Source of the DNA: Acidimicrobiia bacterium
GTDB taxonomy: Bacteria; Actinomycetota; Acidimicrobiia; Acidimicrobiales; Acidimicrobilacustridaceae
Length of the DNA stretch: 21,164 nt
Direction: 5' to 3'
Assembly: GCA_018882825.1 (NCBI GenBank)
Contig: VERC01000005.1
Location: 1 to 21,164, forward strand
Position numbers and translations under genes: made by a program. This document shows, piece after piece, positions 1 to 7,373 of the stretch; position 1 is the first letter of the stretch, and each line of letters begins with the position of its first letter. Under the pieces are notes generated by a model that was not told the origin of the DNA, did not search any database, and saw only the letters and a list, made by a program, of their open reading frames with translations.

Positions 1-202
1 CGGGGACGTCGGTGACCTGGGCGCGTACGCGGCCCGGGGCCCCGGTGGCGGCGATGCGGTCGGCCACCTCGGTGAGCAGGTTCTCGCGACGCCCGCAGAT
101 GGTGACGTCCATCCCGTCGGCGGCGAGTCGGGTGGCGCAGGCGGCGCCGATCCCGGTGCCTCCTCCGGTGACGATGGCGCTACGGCCGGCCAGTGAGGTC
201 AT
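1..202 (-). CDS. Short-chain dehydrogenase/reductase, N-terminal part (runs off the left edge)
   Basis: Only the first 67 residues are in the window. The protein begins MTSLAGRSAIVTGGGTGIG, which is the first beta strand and the TGxxxGxG dinucleotide-binding turn of classical SDRs. The stretch TICGRR at about residues 34-39 ends the second strand; the Arg there suggests NADP(H) preference, which is inference. The catalytic Ser-Tyr-Lys lies outside the window, so the substrate cannot be guessed. The ATG at 202 follows the stop of the upstream amidohydrolase by 12 bp on the same strand, so the two are probably co-transcribed. The family call is secure; the role is open. Confidence 0.85.
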   Translation of the reverse strand, partial: MTSLAGRSAIVTGGGTGIGAACATRLAADGMDVTICGRRENLLTEVADRIAATGAPGRVRAQVTDVP

Positions 203-214
203 GTCCGCTCCTTG

Positions 215-1963
215 TCAGCGACGACCGCGTACGAGGCGGCCGGGTCGGGCTCCGGTGTCGACTCCGTCGATCCGGGTGGTCACACCGCTCACGATGGTGC
301 GCACGTACCCGGTCGATCCCTGCAGCAGGCGCTTGCCGTCGGCGGGGAGGTCATGGGCCATGTAGGGGCGACCGATCTCGAGTCGATCCATGTCGATGAG
401 GTTGAGGTCCGCCTTGCGACCCTCGGCGATCACGCCACGGTCGGTGAGGCCGTAGAGGGTGGCGGTGTCGTGGGTCTGCTTCTTGACCACGTACTCGAGG
501 GGGAGTCCCTCACCGCGGGTGCGGCCCTTGGCCCAGAACGACAGCAGGTAGGTCGGGTACGACGCGTCGCAGATCATGGCGCAGTGGGCGCCACCATCGG
601 ACAGACCGGACACACCGGCCGGGTGCAGCAGCATCTCCCGCACGGCGTCCTGATTGCCGTGCGAGTAGTTGAAGAACGGCACCATGGTCATGGCCCCGGC
701 TCCGTGCTGCGCGTAGGCGTCGTAGAGCACCTCGAGCGGATCGCGTCCGGTGCGGGCGGCGATGGCACCGATGGCCCGGTCGGGAGTCGGCTCGTAGTCC
801 GGCACGTCGGCCAATTCGTAGGTGCGGTCCACCATCATCTGCGCCAACGAGTTCATGCCGTCGAACAGCACCGACGGATCGGACGGCAGATCGGTCTCCG
901 ACAGGATCCGGGCCCGCACCTCGGGCGTGCCCAGCGCCGCGGCCAGTTCCTCGCGTCCCAGGGTGCGCGACAACTCGACGTACGTCGGTCGCTTGGAGAA
1001 GGCGTGGTGGCCCGGGAACCCGAGCAGCATGCCGAACGGTCGGGCCGCCACCTGCGGATAGATCGGCGCGCCGGCCTCATGGGCGGCGAGTGATTCGGCC
1101 ATGATCTCGCGCCACAACTCGGGCGCGGCGTCGACCTGGATGAGCGCGAACGACACCGGTCGGTCGATATCGGCGGCCAGACGTCGCATCCACTCCACCT
1201 CGGTGCGCGGGGCGACGATGTCCTCGCCGGCCGCACCCATCGGCGCCAGTTCGAACACGGCGCTCCCGCCGCGGGCCATGGCCCGACCGAGCCCGAACAG
1301 TTCGTCCTCGGCGGCGAAGGTGCCGGGCACCGGTTCGCCGTTCATGGCTCGATGACCGAGCGTGCGCGACGTCGAGAAACCGAGCGCGCCCGCCTCGACG
1401 GCCTCCTGCACGTGCTTGGCCATGAGGTCGATGTCCTCGGGAGTGGCCGGCTCGTTGCGCGCGCCGCGCTCGCCCATCACGTAGGTGCGCACCGCGCTGT
1501 GGGCCAGTTGCACGCCGTAGTCGATGGCCAACTCGCGACCCTCGACCCGATCGAGATAGGCCGGGAACGACTCCCAACCCCAGGTCATGCCGGCACTCAG
1601 CGCGGTGCCCGGGATGTCCTCCACGCCCTCCATCAACTCGATGAGCGCGTCCTCGTACCCGGGTCGCACCGGGGCGAACCCCACACCACAGTTGCCGCTG
1701 ACGATGGTGGTGACACCGTGCTGGCTGGACGGCTCCAGCAGCGAGTCCCAGGTGACCTGTCCGTCGTAGTGGGTGTGGATGTCGACGAACCCGGGAGTGA
1801 CGACCAGCCCGGTGGCGTCGACCGTCTCGGCCGCCTCACCCTCCAGCCCGCCACCCCGACGCACGGCCACGATGACACCGTCGCGGATGCCGATGTCGCC
1901 CACGAACCGGTCGGCGCCGGTTCCGTCGACGATGGTCCCGTTGATGATCTTCAGATCGAACAT
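215..1963 (-). CDS. N-acyl-D-amino-acid deacylase-type amidohydrolase (amidohydrolase family 3)
   Basis: 582 residues, a usual length for the D-aminoacylase/dihydroorotase-like group of metal-dependent TIM-barrel hydrolases. The N-terminal beta sandwich begins [16 protein letters not shown]. It is followed by [13 protein letters not shown] with the metal-binding H63-x-H65. GNCG follows with C92, matching the zinc-ligand Cys of D-aminoacylases, and the late metal-site Asp lies in SDGGAH (D456). The family removes N-acyl groups from D-amino acids or opens cyclic amides; the actual substrate here is unknown. An in-frame ATG exists at 2017, but the one at 1963 has a clear AAGGGGG ribosome-binding site and starts the conserved domain, so it was chosen. 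The gene is divergent from the P450 (52-bp gap) and probably co-transcribed with the downstream SDR. Confidence 0.88.
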   Translation of the reverse strand: MFDLKIINGTIVDGTGADRFVGDIGIRDGVIVAVRRGGGLEGEAAETVDATGLVVTPGFVDIHTHYDGQVTWDSLLEPSSQHGVTTIVSGNCGVGFAPVRPGYEDALIELMEGVEDIPGTALSAGMTWGWESFPAYLDRVEGRELAIDYGVQLAHSAVRTYVMGERGARNEPATPEDIDLMAKHVQEAVEAGALGFSTSRTLGHRAMNGEPVPGTFAAEDELFGLGRAMARGGSAVFELAPMGAAGEDIVAPRTEVEWMRRLAADIDRPVSFALIQVDAAPELWREIMAESLAAHEAGAPIYPQVAARPFGMLLGFPGHHAFSKRPTYVELSRTLGREELAAALGTPEVRARILSETDLPSDPSVLFDGMNSLAQMMVDRTYELADVPDYEPTPDRAIGAIAARTGRDPLEVLYDAYAQHGAGAMTMVPFFNYSHGNQDAVREMLLHPAGVSGLSDGGAHCAMICDASYPTYLLSFWAKGRTRGEGLPLEYVVKKQTHDTATLYGLTDRGVIAEGRKADLNLIDMDRLEIGRPYMAHDLPADGKRLLQGSTGYVRTIVSGVTTRIDGVDTGARPGRLVRGRR

Positions 1964-2002
1964 GGAGCCCCCTTGTCGCCCCCGGACGCTACTACCTGCC
2001 CC

Positions 2003-2008
2003 TAGGGT
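2003..2008 (+). promoter_or_regulatory. -10 box for a leaderless P450 transcript
   Basis: TAGGGT fits the actinobacterial TANNNT -10 pattern and its last base is 8 bp before the P450 ATG at 2016. Transcription would therefore start at or next to the A of the ATG. No Shine-Dalgarno sequence is visible before that ATG and no good -35 hexamer is seen. The call rests on position and on the absence of an alternative. Confidence 0.5.
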
Positions 2009-2015
2009 CATCTCC

Positions 2016-3146
2016 ATGGCCCTCTACGACCCGGCCGATCCCGCCTTCTCGTCGGAGGCCGTCGAGCGGTACCGGCGGCTGCGCGACGACCATCCACTCC
2101 ACCGGGACCCCGACGGCCGTTTCGTGGCCCTGTCACGGTTCGCCGATGTGCGGTCGGCGGCGGCCGACTGGGAGTCGTTCAGCAACGTGGGCAAGCAGGA
2201 GTCACCTCACGTGAAGCCGACGATGAACTCGCTCGACCCGCCCCGGCACTCGAAGGTCCGGGCGCTGATTTCGCGTGGGTTCACGCCCCGTCGGGTGGGT
2301 GATCTCGAGCCTTTCGTGCGCGGGGTGGCCCGTGAACTGCTGGCCCCCATCGTCGAGCGGGGGAGCGGTGATGCCATCGCCGAGTACGCGGCGATCCTGC
2401 CGTCGGTGGTGATGGGGCGGTTGATCGGGTTACCCGACGAGATGGTTCCCGTGTGTCGGGAACTCACCGACCGGTTCATGCGGCAGATCGGTGCGCATGC
2501 CGTCGACGAGCCGGCGGTGCAGTCCTACGAGATCTTCCAGGAACTCATCGACCGCCGTACCGACGAACCCCGCGACGACCTCATGTCGGCGTTGATCGCC
2601 GCCGAGGTCGATGGCGAACGACTGACCAACGACGAACTGCTCGGCTTCGGTTGGTTGTTGCTGGTGGGCGGAAACGACACGACCACGAATCTGATCGGCA
2701 ACGCCATCGAACTGCTCGACCGTCACCGCGACCAGCGTCGGTTGCTCCTGGACGATCCATCGCTGACCGGCGACGCCATCGACGAGGTGCTGCGTCTGGC
2801 GTCGCCCACCAACGCGTCGCCCCGCATGACCACGCGTGAGGTCATGACGGCGCACGGTGCCATCGCCGAGGGCACGAGGGTCCTGTTGCTGTGGCGAGCG
2901 GCCAATCTCGACGAGCGGGAGTTCGTCGATCCCGAGCGATTCGACGTGCTGCGTCGGCCGGCCCGACAGGTCGCACTCGGCCACGGTGTGCACTACTGCT
3001 TGGGCGCGTCGCTCACGAAGCTCGAGGCCCGGGTCGCCGTGGAGGAATGGCTGACCGCGATGCCCGACTACGGACTCACGGCCGCGCCCGAGCATTTCAC
3101 GTCGAGCCTGTTCTACGGGTGGGAGTCCCTGCCCGTGGGCGTCTAG
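2016..3146 (+). CDS. Cytochrome P450
   Basis: 376 residues, slightly short for a bacterial class I P450 (usually about 400) but complete. The I-helix oxygen-activation motif is GGNDTTT (218-224), the K-helix ExxR is E257-V-L-R260, and the heme loop is LGHGVHYCLG (321-330) with the thiolate ligand C328. The heme loop begins with Leu instead of the usual Phe. SLDPPRHSKVR near residue 72 is the conserved C-helix region with the heme-propionate-binding residues. It should need a ferredoxin and a reductase encoded elsewhere. The ATG at 2016 was chosen because the longer in-frame reading (from 1773) is antisense to the amidohydrolase and low in complexity. Its TAG stop shares the palindrome CTAG with the stop of the convergent SDR. 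The substrate cannot be told from sequence. Confidence 0.93.
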   Translation: MALYDPADPAFSSEAVERYRRLRDDHPLHRDPDGRFVALSRFADVRSAAADWESFSNVGKQESPHVKPTMNSLDPPRHSKVRALISRGFTPRRVGDLEPFVRGVARELLAPIVERGSGDAIAEYAAILPSVVMGRLIGLPDEMVPVCRELTDRFMRQIGAHAVDEPAVQSYEIFQELIDRRTDEPRDDLMSALIAAEVDGERLTNDELLGFGWLLLVGGNDTTTNLIGNAIELLDRHRDQRRLLLDDPSLTGDAIDEVLRLASPTNASPRMTTREVMTAHGAIAEGTRVLLLWRAANLDEREFVDPERFDVLRRPARQVALGHGVHYCLGASLTKLEARVAVEEWLTAMPDYGLTAAPEHFTSSLFYGWESLPVGV

Positions 3147-3970
3147 GCGCCGGTCGGTACCGACCCGTCGAGGTTCCGGACCTCGACACCGAACTCGTCG
3201 AGGTTGTCGAGGCTGACGGTGATGCGGCCGGTCACGTCGGGACCGCAGTCGCACAGCACCAGCGTGCCCTCGACCATCTCCTCCATCGATTCGATCTGGT
3301 CGGGACGCAGTCGATCGCCGACGAGCGCCGCTGCGCCCTCGGACAGGACCGCGGCCCGGGGCTCGACCGTGTTCACCCGCACACCGGTGCCGTACAACTC
3401 CATGGCCAGCCCGTTGGTGATCCGGTTCAGGGCCGCCTTGGACGCGCCATAGGCGGCGATGTTCAGTGCCGTGGGTTCGAACGGCGTCGGGGGGCCGGGC
3501 CACAGATCGGCACTGCCGCTGGACAGGTTCACGATCCAGCCCTCACCGGCAGCGACCATGGCCGGTGCCGCGGCCAGCGCCAGATCGAGCGGGGCGTTGA
3601 CGTTGACCTCGAACATGATGTTGCGACGCTTCACGGAGAACCCCGTGAGAGGGGCCTGGATGGAGGCCGCGGCGTTGTTGACCAGGATCTCCACCGGTCC
3701 GCCCAGCGCCGCCGCGGCCTCGGGGATCACCCGGAGCCGGTCGACCGGATCGGTGAGGTCGGCCACGACGATGTGCACCCCGGTGCCGAAGCGGGCCAGT
3801 CGTTCCCGGGTGGCGTTGAGGCTGCCCTCGAGGTGCTCGTGCTGGTCGAGCGTGCGGGCGGTGAGCACGACGTCGGCGCCCTCGGCCGCCAGTCGCTCGG
3901 CGATGGCGGCGCCGATGCCGCGGCTGGAGCCGGTGACCACGGTGCGGCGCCCGGCGAACCGACGCGTCAT
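3143..3970 (-). CDS. SDR family oxidoreductase (third gene of the marR operon)
   Basis: 275 residues. TGSSRGIG (13-20) is the NAD(P) turn, NNAA (98-101) replaces the usual NNAG, and Y174-x3-K178 (YGASK) is the catalytic pair, with the partner Ser in NLSSGSA near 150-153. Compared with classical SDRs there is an insertion of about ten residues between Ser and Tyr containing PGPPTPF, and an unusual C-terminal tail (GRITVSLDNLDEFGVEVRNLDG). The SDR at 19502-20419 shares both features, so the two are paralogues of one subfamily. The ATG at 3970 overlaps the TGA of the upstream DegT-like gene (ATGA), implying translational coupling and a shared pathway. Substrate unknown. Confidence 0.9.
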   Translation of the reverse strand: MTRRFAGRRTVVTGSSRGIGAAIAERLAAEGADVVLTARTLDQHEHLEGSLNATRERLARFGTGVHIVVADLTDPVDRLRVIPEAAAALGGPVEILVNNAAASIQAPLTGFSVKRRNIMFEVNVNAPLDLALAAAPAMVAAGEGWIVNLSSGSADLWPGPPTPFEPTALNIAAYGASKAALNRITNGLAMELYGTGVRVNTVEPRAAVLSEGAAALVGDRLRPDQIESMEEMVEGTLVLCDCGPDVTGRITVSLDNLDEFGVEVRNLDGSVPTGA

Positions 3971-5205
3971 CGGGCCAGGCCCTTCTCGGCCACGAACCCG
4001 TCGATGCACTCGCCGATGTAGGCGCAGTCGTCGTCGGACAACGAGTGGTTGTTGGGCAGGATCAGTCCCCACTCCATCACCCGGTCGGCATTGGGAAGGC
4101 CGTCGGCGGGTACGCGGAACTCGCGACCGCGCAACATCGGCTGACGGGTGATGTTGCCCGTCCACACCATGCGGGTGTCGACCCCGTGCGACTCCATCCA
4201 CTGCTGCAACTCGGCGCGACGGATACCGGAGTCGGGCTGGATGATGAACGGGAACATGTGCCAGCCCGTCTCGATGCCGTCGGTGAGACGGGGCAGTACG
4301 AACAGGTGCGGGTACTTGGCGAAGTACGAACTGGTCAGTTCGAAATTCCGCTGGCGTCGAACGAGGTTGTCGGTCAACTTGTCGAGCTGCACCAGACCGA
4401 AGGCAGCCGACAGTTCGGATGGCTCGAAGTTCCAGCCGTTCTCGTCGAAGATGAAGATGTTGTCGTACTCGAGGCCGTCGTCGATGGCGCTGAAGAAGCG
4501 GTCCACCTTGCCCTTGAGCGAACCGAACAGCTGAAGTTCGGACCGTCGGCCCCAGCGACGGAACAGCAGCGCGCGATCGGCGAGGGCATCGTCGTCGAAG
4601 CACACCATGCCCCCGGTGCCGGCCGCGGTGATGATGTGCGACAGGGCGAACGAGGTGAGCGAGATGTCGGCCCTGGTCCCGGTCGACGTGCCCCGCAGCG
4701 TCTGGCCCAGCGCGTCGCAGGAGTCCTCGATGACGAGCACTCCGTGCTCGTCGGCGATCGAACGGATGACGTCCCAGTCCGGACAGTTGCCGATGAGGTT
4801 CGGTGCCAGGATCGCTCGCGTACGCGGTGTGATCATCTCCGCGATGCGATCGACGTCGATCTGGAACGTGTCGGGCGTGACGTCGACGAACACCGGCACC
4901 GCGCCCTTGCGCACGATCGGCGCCACATCGGTGGAGAAGGTGACGGCGCTGGTGACGATCTCGTCACCGGGCTGGAGGTCGATGGCTTCGTAGGCGAGGT
5001 AGAGCGCCGAAGAACCCGAGTTGCACATGACCCCGCGCTTCTTGGCGAACAGGTCGGCCACACGACGTTCCATGGCCTTCACGTTCTTGCCGATGCGCAT
5101 GGAGGTCGGCCCGCCACGGAGCACCTCGACCACCGCCTCGATCTCGGCCTCGTCGTGGACGGAGCCGGCGTAGTCGATCCGTCGTTCGCTGTTGATCCTG
5201 CTCAT
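3967..5205 (-). CDS. DegT/DnrJ/EryC1-fold protein with His in place of the PLP lysine (E1/ColD-like dehydratase candidate)
   Basis: 412 residues with the full fold-type I DegT architecture. GSSALYLA (64-71) is in the cofactor-phosphate region. EDSCDALGQ (160-168) carries the Asp that contacts the pyridine nitrogen. SFALSHIITAAGTGG (185-199) is where sugar aminotransferases have SFxxxK. The residue at the Lys position is H190. In the family this replacement is known in CDP-4-keto-6-deoxyglucose 3-dehydrase (E1, RfbH/AscC) and ColD, which use PMP to remove a C3 hydroxyl rather than transfer an amine. EDSCDALG and YDNIFIFDENGWNFEPSELSAAFGLVQLDKL (247-277) also resemble the E1/RfbH side, but I do not see the E1 iron-sulfur cysteine cluster. 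The start has GGGAG upstream. Both ends overlap neighbours by ATGA. Sugar deoxygenation is inference. Confidence 0.85.
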   Translation of the reverse strand: MSRINSERRIDYAGSVHDEAEIEAVVEVLRGGPTSMRIGKNVKAMERRVADLFAKKRGVMCNSGSSALYLAYEAIDLQPGDEIVTSAVTFSTDVAPIVRKGAVPVFVDVTPDTFQIDVDRIAEMITPRTRAILAPNLIGNCPDWDVIRSIADEHGVLVIEDSCDALGQTLRGTSTGTRADISLTSFALSHIITAAGTGGMVCFDDDALADRALLFRRWGRRSELQLFGSLKGKVDRFFSAIDDGLEYDNIFIFDENGWNFEPSELSAAFGLVQLDKLTDNLVRRQRNFELTSSYFAKYPHLFVLPRLTDGIETGWHMFPFIIQPDSGIRRAELQQWMESHGVDTRMVWTGNITRQPMLRGREFRVPADGLPNADRVMEWGLILPNNHSLSDDDCAYIGECIDGFVAEKGLAR

Positions 5206-5750
5206 GGTTGGCTCCCGGTGGTCGGTGTTCGAGGGGTGGGTGTTGGAGGGGTGGGTGATTGGTCGGTGCGCAGTGGTGTGGCCCGAAGATCGGCGACCAG
5301 TCGGTCGACCAGACGCACGAGTTCGGCGCGGTCGTGGTCCGACCAGTCGGCCAGGACGTCGGTCATCTGTTCGGTGCGCAGGGCCACGATGCGATCGTGG
5401 GTGCGGCGTCCGGCCGGGGTCAGCCGGGCCACGGCCAGACGGGCATCGTCGGGATCGGTGACCCGCTCGACCAGACCGGCGTCGACCAGGGCCCGCACCT
5501 GCCGGTTGGCGGCGGCCGGGTCCATCGAGCAGCGTCGGGCCAGTCGACCCATGGGCAGGTCGCCGTCGTCGGCCAGGGTGCGCAGGATGGCGAACCCGGC
5601 CCGGGTGACGTCCACGCCGATGGCCTCGGTCTGGCGGTGGTGGGCCGCTCGGTTGACCGTGAGCCGGAACAGTCGCTCGAGGGAGCGTTCGACCGGCATG
5701 ACCGTGTCGGTGCTGTCAGCGGTGTCAGCGGTGTCGGCGGATCCGGGCAC
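5202..5750 (-). CDS. MarR-family winged-helix transcriptional regulator
   Basis: 182 residues from the GTG at 5750. The centre is a MarR fold: RAGFAILRTLADDGDLPMGRLARRCSMDPAAANRQVRALVDAGLVERVTDPDDARLAVARLT, i.e. helix-turn-helix followed by a wing with the DPDDAR motif. The N-terminus (SADTADTADSTDT) is encoded by 9-bp repeats and the C-terminus is a Pro/Thr-rich tail (about 20 residues), both probably disordered. GTG 5750 was chosen because a promoter places transcription start on it (leaderless). ATG 5699 is an alternative giving 165 residues and keeping the whole domain. It is the first gene of a three-gene operon, its TGA overlapping the next ATG, so it most likely controls its own operon. 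Ligand unknown. Confidence 0.88.
   Translation of the reverse strand: MPGSADTADTADSTDTVMPVERSLERLFRLTVNRAAHHRQTEAIGVDVTRAGFAILRTLADDGDLPMGRLARRCSMDPAAANRQVRALVDAGLVERVTDPDDARLAVARLTPAGRRTHDRIVALRTEQMTDVLADWSDHDRAELVRLVDRLVADLRATPLRTDQSPTPPTPTPRTPTTGSQP
5231..5260. repeat. Two 15-bp direct repeats in the marR 3' end
   Basis: GAGGGGTGGGTGTTG is followed directly by GAGGGGTGGGTGATT (13 of 15 identical). They encode part of the Pro/Thr-rich tail of the MarR protein and look like a slippage duplication that kept the frame. Confidence 0.7.
5712..5738. repeat. Three 9-bp tandem repeats in the marR 5' end
   Basis: GCTGTCAGC, GGTGTCAGC and GGTGTCGGC stand in tandem and encode the ADT-ADT-ADS run near the MarR N-terminus. 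Unit length is a multiple of three, so copy-number change would not shift the frame. Confidence 0.7.
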
Positions 5751-5756
5751 GGCCGC

Positions 5757-5785
5757 ACCGTACGGAAACTTCTGGACTATGTCAA
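5757..5785 (-). promoter_or_regulatory. Near-consensus promoter of the marR-degT-like-SDR operon
   Basis: On the minus strand TTGACA (5785-5780) is followed after exactly 17 bp by TACGGT (5762-5757). The expected start site, six to seven bases further on, is the G of the GTG at 5750, so the message would be leaderless. This is the best -35/-10 pair in the window. Confidence 0.8.
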
Positions 5786-5790
5786 GGTTC
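5765..5790. promoter_or_regulatory. Probable MarR operator (imperfect inverted repeat)
   Basis: GAAACTT (5765-5771) and AAGGTTC (5784-5790) form an inverted repeat matching at 6 of 7 positions with a 12-bp centre. It covers the -35 box and the spacer of the marR promoter, the usual place for an autoregulatory MarR site. The assignment is inference from position. Confidence 0.45.
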
Positions 5791-5833
5791 TTCGGTTCGG
5801 AGCACTGACGGCCCAGCGAACCCGCGGCCCGAG

Positions 5834-5860
5834 TCGGGGTGGGGGATGACCCCACCCCGA
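5834..5860 (-). terminator. Strong hairpin terminator after the binding-protein gene
   Basis: TCGGGGTGGGG, loop GATGA, CCCCACCCCGA: a perfect 11-bp GC-rich stem. It lies 18 bp beyond the stop of the binding-protein gene (5879) and upstream of the marR promoter. No T-run follows, as is common for intrinsic terminators in high-GC actinobacteria. Confidence 0.75.
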
Positions 5861-5878
5861 CCGATGTCGGGGGTGGAG

Positions 5879-7273
5879 TCAGCTCGGGCTGGAGATCCGG
5901 TTGGCGTTCAACTTGGCCCGGTCGACCACGGCACCGGACAGCTTCACCAGGTACTTCGGGTCACAGGCCTGGGTGCCGATCGTGGTCGGGAGGACCTGCT
6001 CGAACGTGGTGCCGTTCAACTTGAGGACCATGGCGCAGTCGCCCGGCTTGTTCTCACCCGGGTTCGTCGGGGACTGCAGCCCACCGGCGTCGTAGGAGGT
6101 CACCTTCGACAACTTCTCCAACACGCAGGTGCTGGTCAGGGTCGAGCCGCACTCCTTCGCCCCCATCGCCCACAGGAGGAACGCAGCAGTGGCCTGCGCA
6201 CCGAGGAGGCTGATCGCACCGCCGTTGGCCTTGACCAACTCCATGTATTTCGCCGTCGCCGCGTGCTTGTCGGCCTGCTCGAACGGGTAGTACGTCATGC
6301 GGGTGTAGACGTTGTTGGCGTTGCCGCTGGTGTTCCACTTGGCGAACTGGTCGGTGTAGGCGTTGGCCTCGGTGACCCAGATCGGGTTCCAGTTGAGCTG
6401 CTTCGCCGCGTCGAGCACGTTCTGGAAGATCGGTGCCGGTGAACCGGAGAAGTACACGACCTCGGCACCGCAGTCCTTGAGGCGCTGCAGGAACGGCAGG
6501 TAATTCGCCTCCCCGGCGATGTTGTACTGGAAGCGGCACGAGTCGAGGAACGTCCAACCGGCCTGCGTGTAGGCGATCTTCGCCTTGTCGGCCGAGTCGA
6601 TCGTCGCTGCGAAGTTCCCCTCGAAGATGCCGGTCTTCTTGACCGCCTCGGGGAACTTCTGGGCGATGAGGAAGGCATTGGCCGCGTCGTAGTAGTCGAC
6701 GGGATTCGGCGTCGGCTGGATCATCAACTGTGCATTGGCGAAGTTCGGACTCACCGTGTAGGTCGGCACTGCGGCCAACTTGCACCCGACGCGGGTCGGC
6801 TCACCGGCGCCGTCCAACGCGAAGCCCGAGCCGACGAGCATGAACACCTGCGTGCAGGCCTCGGTCATCTGGTTGGCGTGGTTGAGGATCGCCGCGTCGT
6901 AGTACTTGCCCACGACCTGACGTCCGTTGATGCCGCCCTGGTCGTTGCACCACTTGATCATGGCCTTGATGGCGTCGCTGATCTCCTTGTTGAGACCCGG
7001 TGACGCGCTGTAGCCGGCGTCGTCGCCGTAGCCGATGGTGACCGACGTGTCGGTCACACCCTGTTGGGTGCTGCCCTTGGCGTCACCCTTCCCGCACGGT
7101 GACGGCATGGTGCCGAAATCGGTCGATGACGACGCCTTGGTGCTCGACGTGCCCGACTCCGAGTCCGATCGCCCGCCACCGCAGGCGGCGGCCACCAGAG
7201 CGATGGTGACCATGGTCGCCACAGCCATCGTCCACGCCTTGGTGCGACGCGGGCCGGATCTGTCCGGATGCAT
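5879..7273 (-). CDS. ABC transporter substrate-binding lipoprotein, branched-chain amino acid type
   Basis: 464 residues. The N-terminus is a lipoprotein signal: basic MHPDRSGPRRTK, hydrophobic MAVATMVTIALVAAAC with the lipidated Cys at 31, then a Ser-rich linker. The rest follows the periplasmic-binding type 1 fold used for Leu/Ile/Val, amides and aromatic acids (TDTSVTIGYGDD, INGRQVVGKYYDA, AEVVYFSGSPAPIFQNVLDAAKQLNWNP). It would sit on the outer face of the membrane and deliver ligand to a LivHM/LivFG-type permease, but no such gene is in the window. The ATG at 7273 was preferred over the one at 7294 because GGAGGAGGGG lies just before it. It is a single-gene unit, bounded by the hairpin at 5834-5860 and by its own promoter. 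Confidence 0.9.
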   Translation of the reverse strand: MHPDRSGPRRTKAWTMAVATMVTIALVAAACGGGRSDSESGTSSTKASSSTDFGTMPSPCGKGDAKGSTQQGVTDTSVTIGYGDDAGYSASPGLNKEISDAIKAMIKWCNDQGGINGRQVVGKYYDAAILNHANQMTEACTQVFMLVGSGFALDGAGEPTRVGCKLAAVPTYTVSPNFANAQLMIQPTPNPVDYYDAANAFLIAQKFPEAVKKTGIFEGNFAATIDSADKAKIAYTQAGWTFLDSCRFQYNIAGEANYLPFLQRLKDCGAEVVYFSGSPAPIFQNVLDAAKQLNWNPIWVTEANAYTDQFAKWNTSGNANNVYTRMTYYPFEQADKHAATAKYMELVKANGGAISLLGAQATAAFLLWAMGAKECGSTLTSTCVLEKLSKVTSYDAGGLQSPTNPGENKPGDCAMVLKLNGTTFEQVLPTTIGTQACDPKYLVKLSGAVVDRAKLNANRISSPS

Positions 7274-7298
7274 GTCCCCTCCTCCGTCCGTCACCGAG

Positions 7299-7314
7299 TG
7301 TGACGGCGATCACA
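7299..7314. promoter_or_regulatory. CRP/GlxR-type operator TGTGA-N6-TCACA
   Basis: TGTGACGGCGATCACA is an exact match to the TGTGA-N6-TCACA consensus of the CRP/GlxR family. It lies just downstream of the putative -10 box of the binding-protein gene, across the expected start site. Binding there would normally repress. The match is seen; the regulator is inferred. Confidence 0.6.
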
Positions 7315-7316
7315 GA

Positions 7317-7346
7317 AGTATATGACATCGTTATGTGAATTTCGAA
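7317..7346 (-). promoter_or_regulatory. Putative promoter of the binding-protein gene
   Basis: On the minus strand TTCGAA (7346-7341), an 18-bp spacer and TATACT (7322-7317). The -10 is good, the -35 poor, which fits a regulated promoter. The leader to the ATG at 7273 is about 37 nt and carries the Shine-Dalgarno sequence. Confidence 0.5.
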
Positions 7347-7350
7347 CGGA

Positions 7351-7367
7351 CCCGGGCTCGCGCCGGG
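7351..7367 (-). terminator. Weak hairpin after the amidohydrolase gene
   Basis: CCCGG (7351-7355) and CCGGG (7363-7367) pair around a 7-nt loop, 7 bp after the amidohydrolase stop. It may end the LLM operon ahead of the binding-protein promoter. Short stem and no T-run, so only tentative. Confidence 0.3.
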
Positions 7368-7373
7368 ATGTGC

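Noticed and set aside
212..1093. 293-codon frame opposite the D-aminoacylase-type gene
   Set aside because: Shadow composition with no recognisable domain.
4045..5808. 587-codon open frame opposite the DegT-like and marR genes
   Set aside because: Low-complexity Arg/Val/Gly/His composition, no motifs, and the opposite strand carries convincing conserved proteins.
5751..5855. ATG start of marR at 5855
   Set aside because: It lies in the terminator hairpin and upstream of the -35 box, so it would not be in the transcript.
7323..7340. Possible sixth operator (CATAACGATGTCATAT on the minus strand)
   Set aside because: Only about 12 of 17 positions agree and the right arm is wrong; it may be a weak half-site but was not counted.
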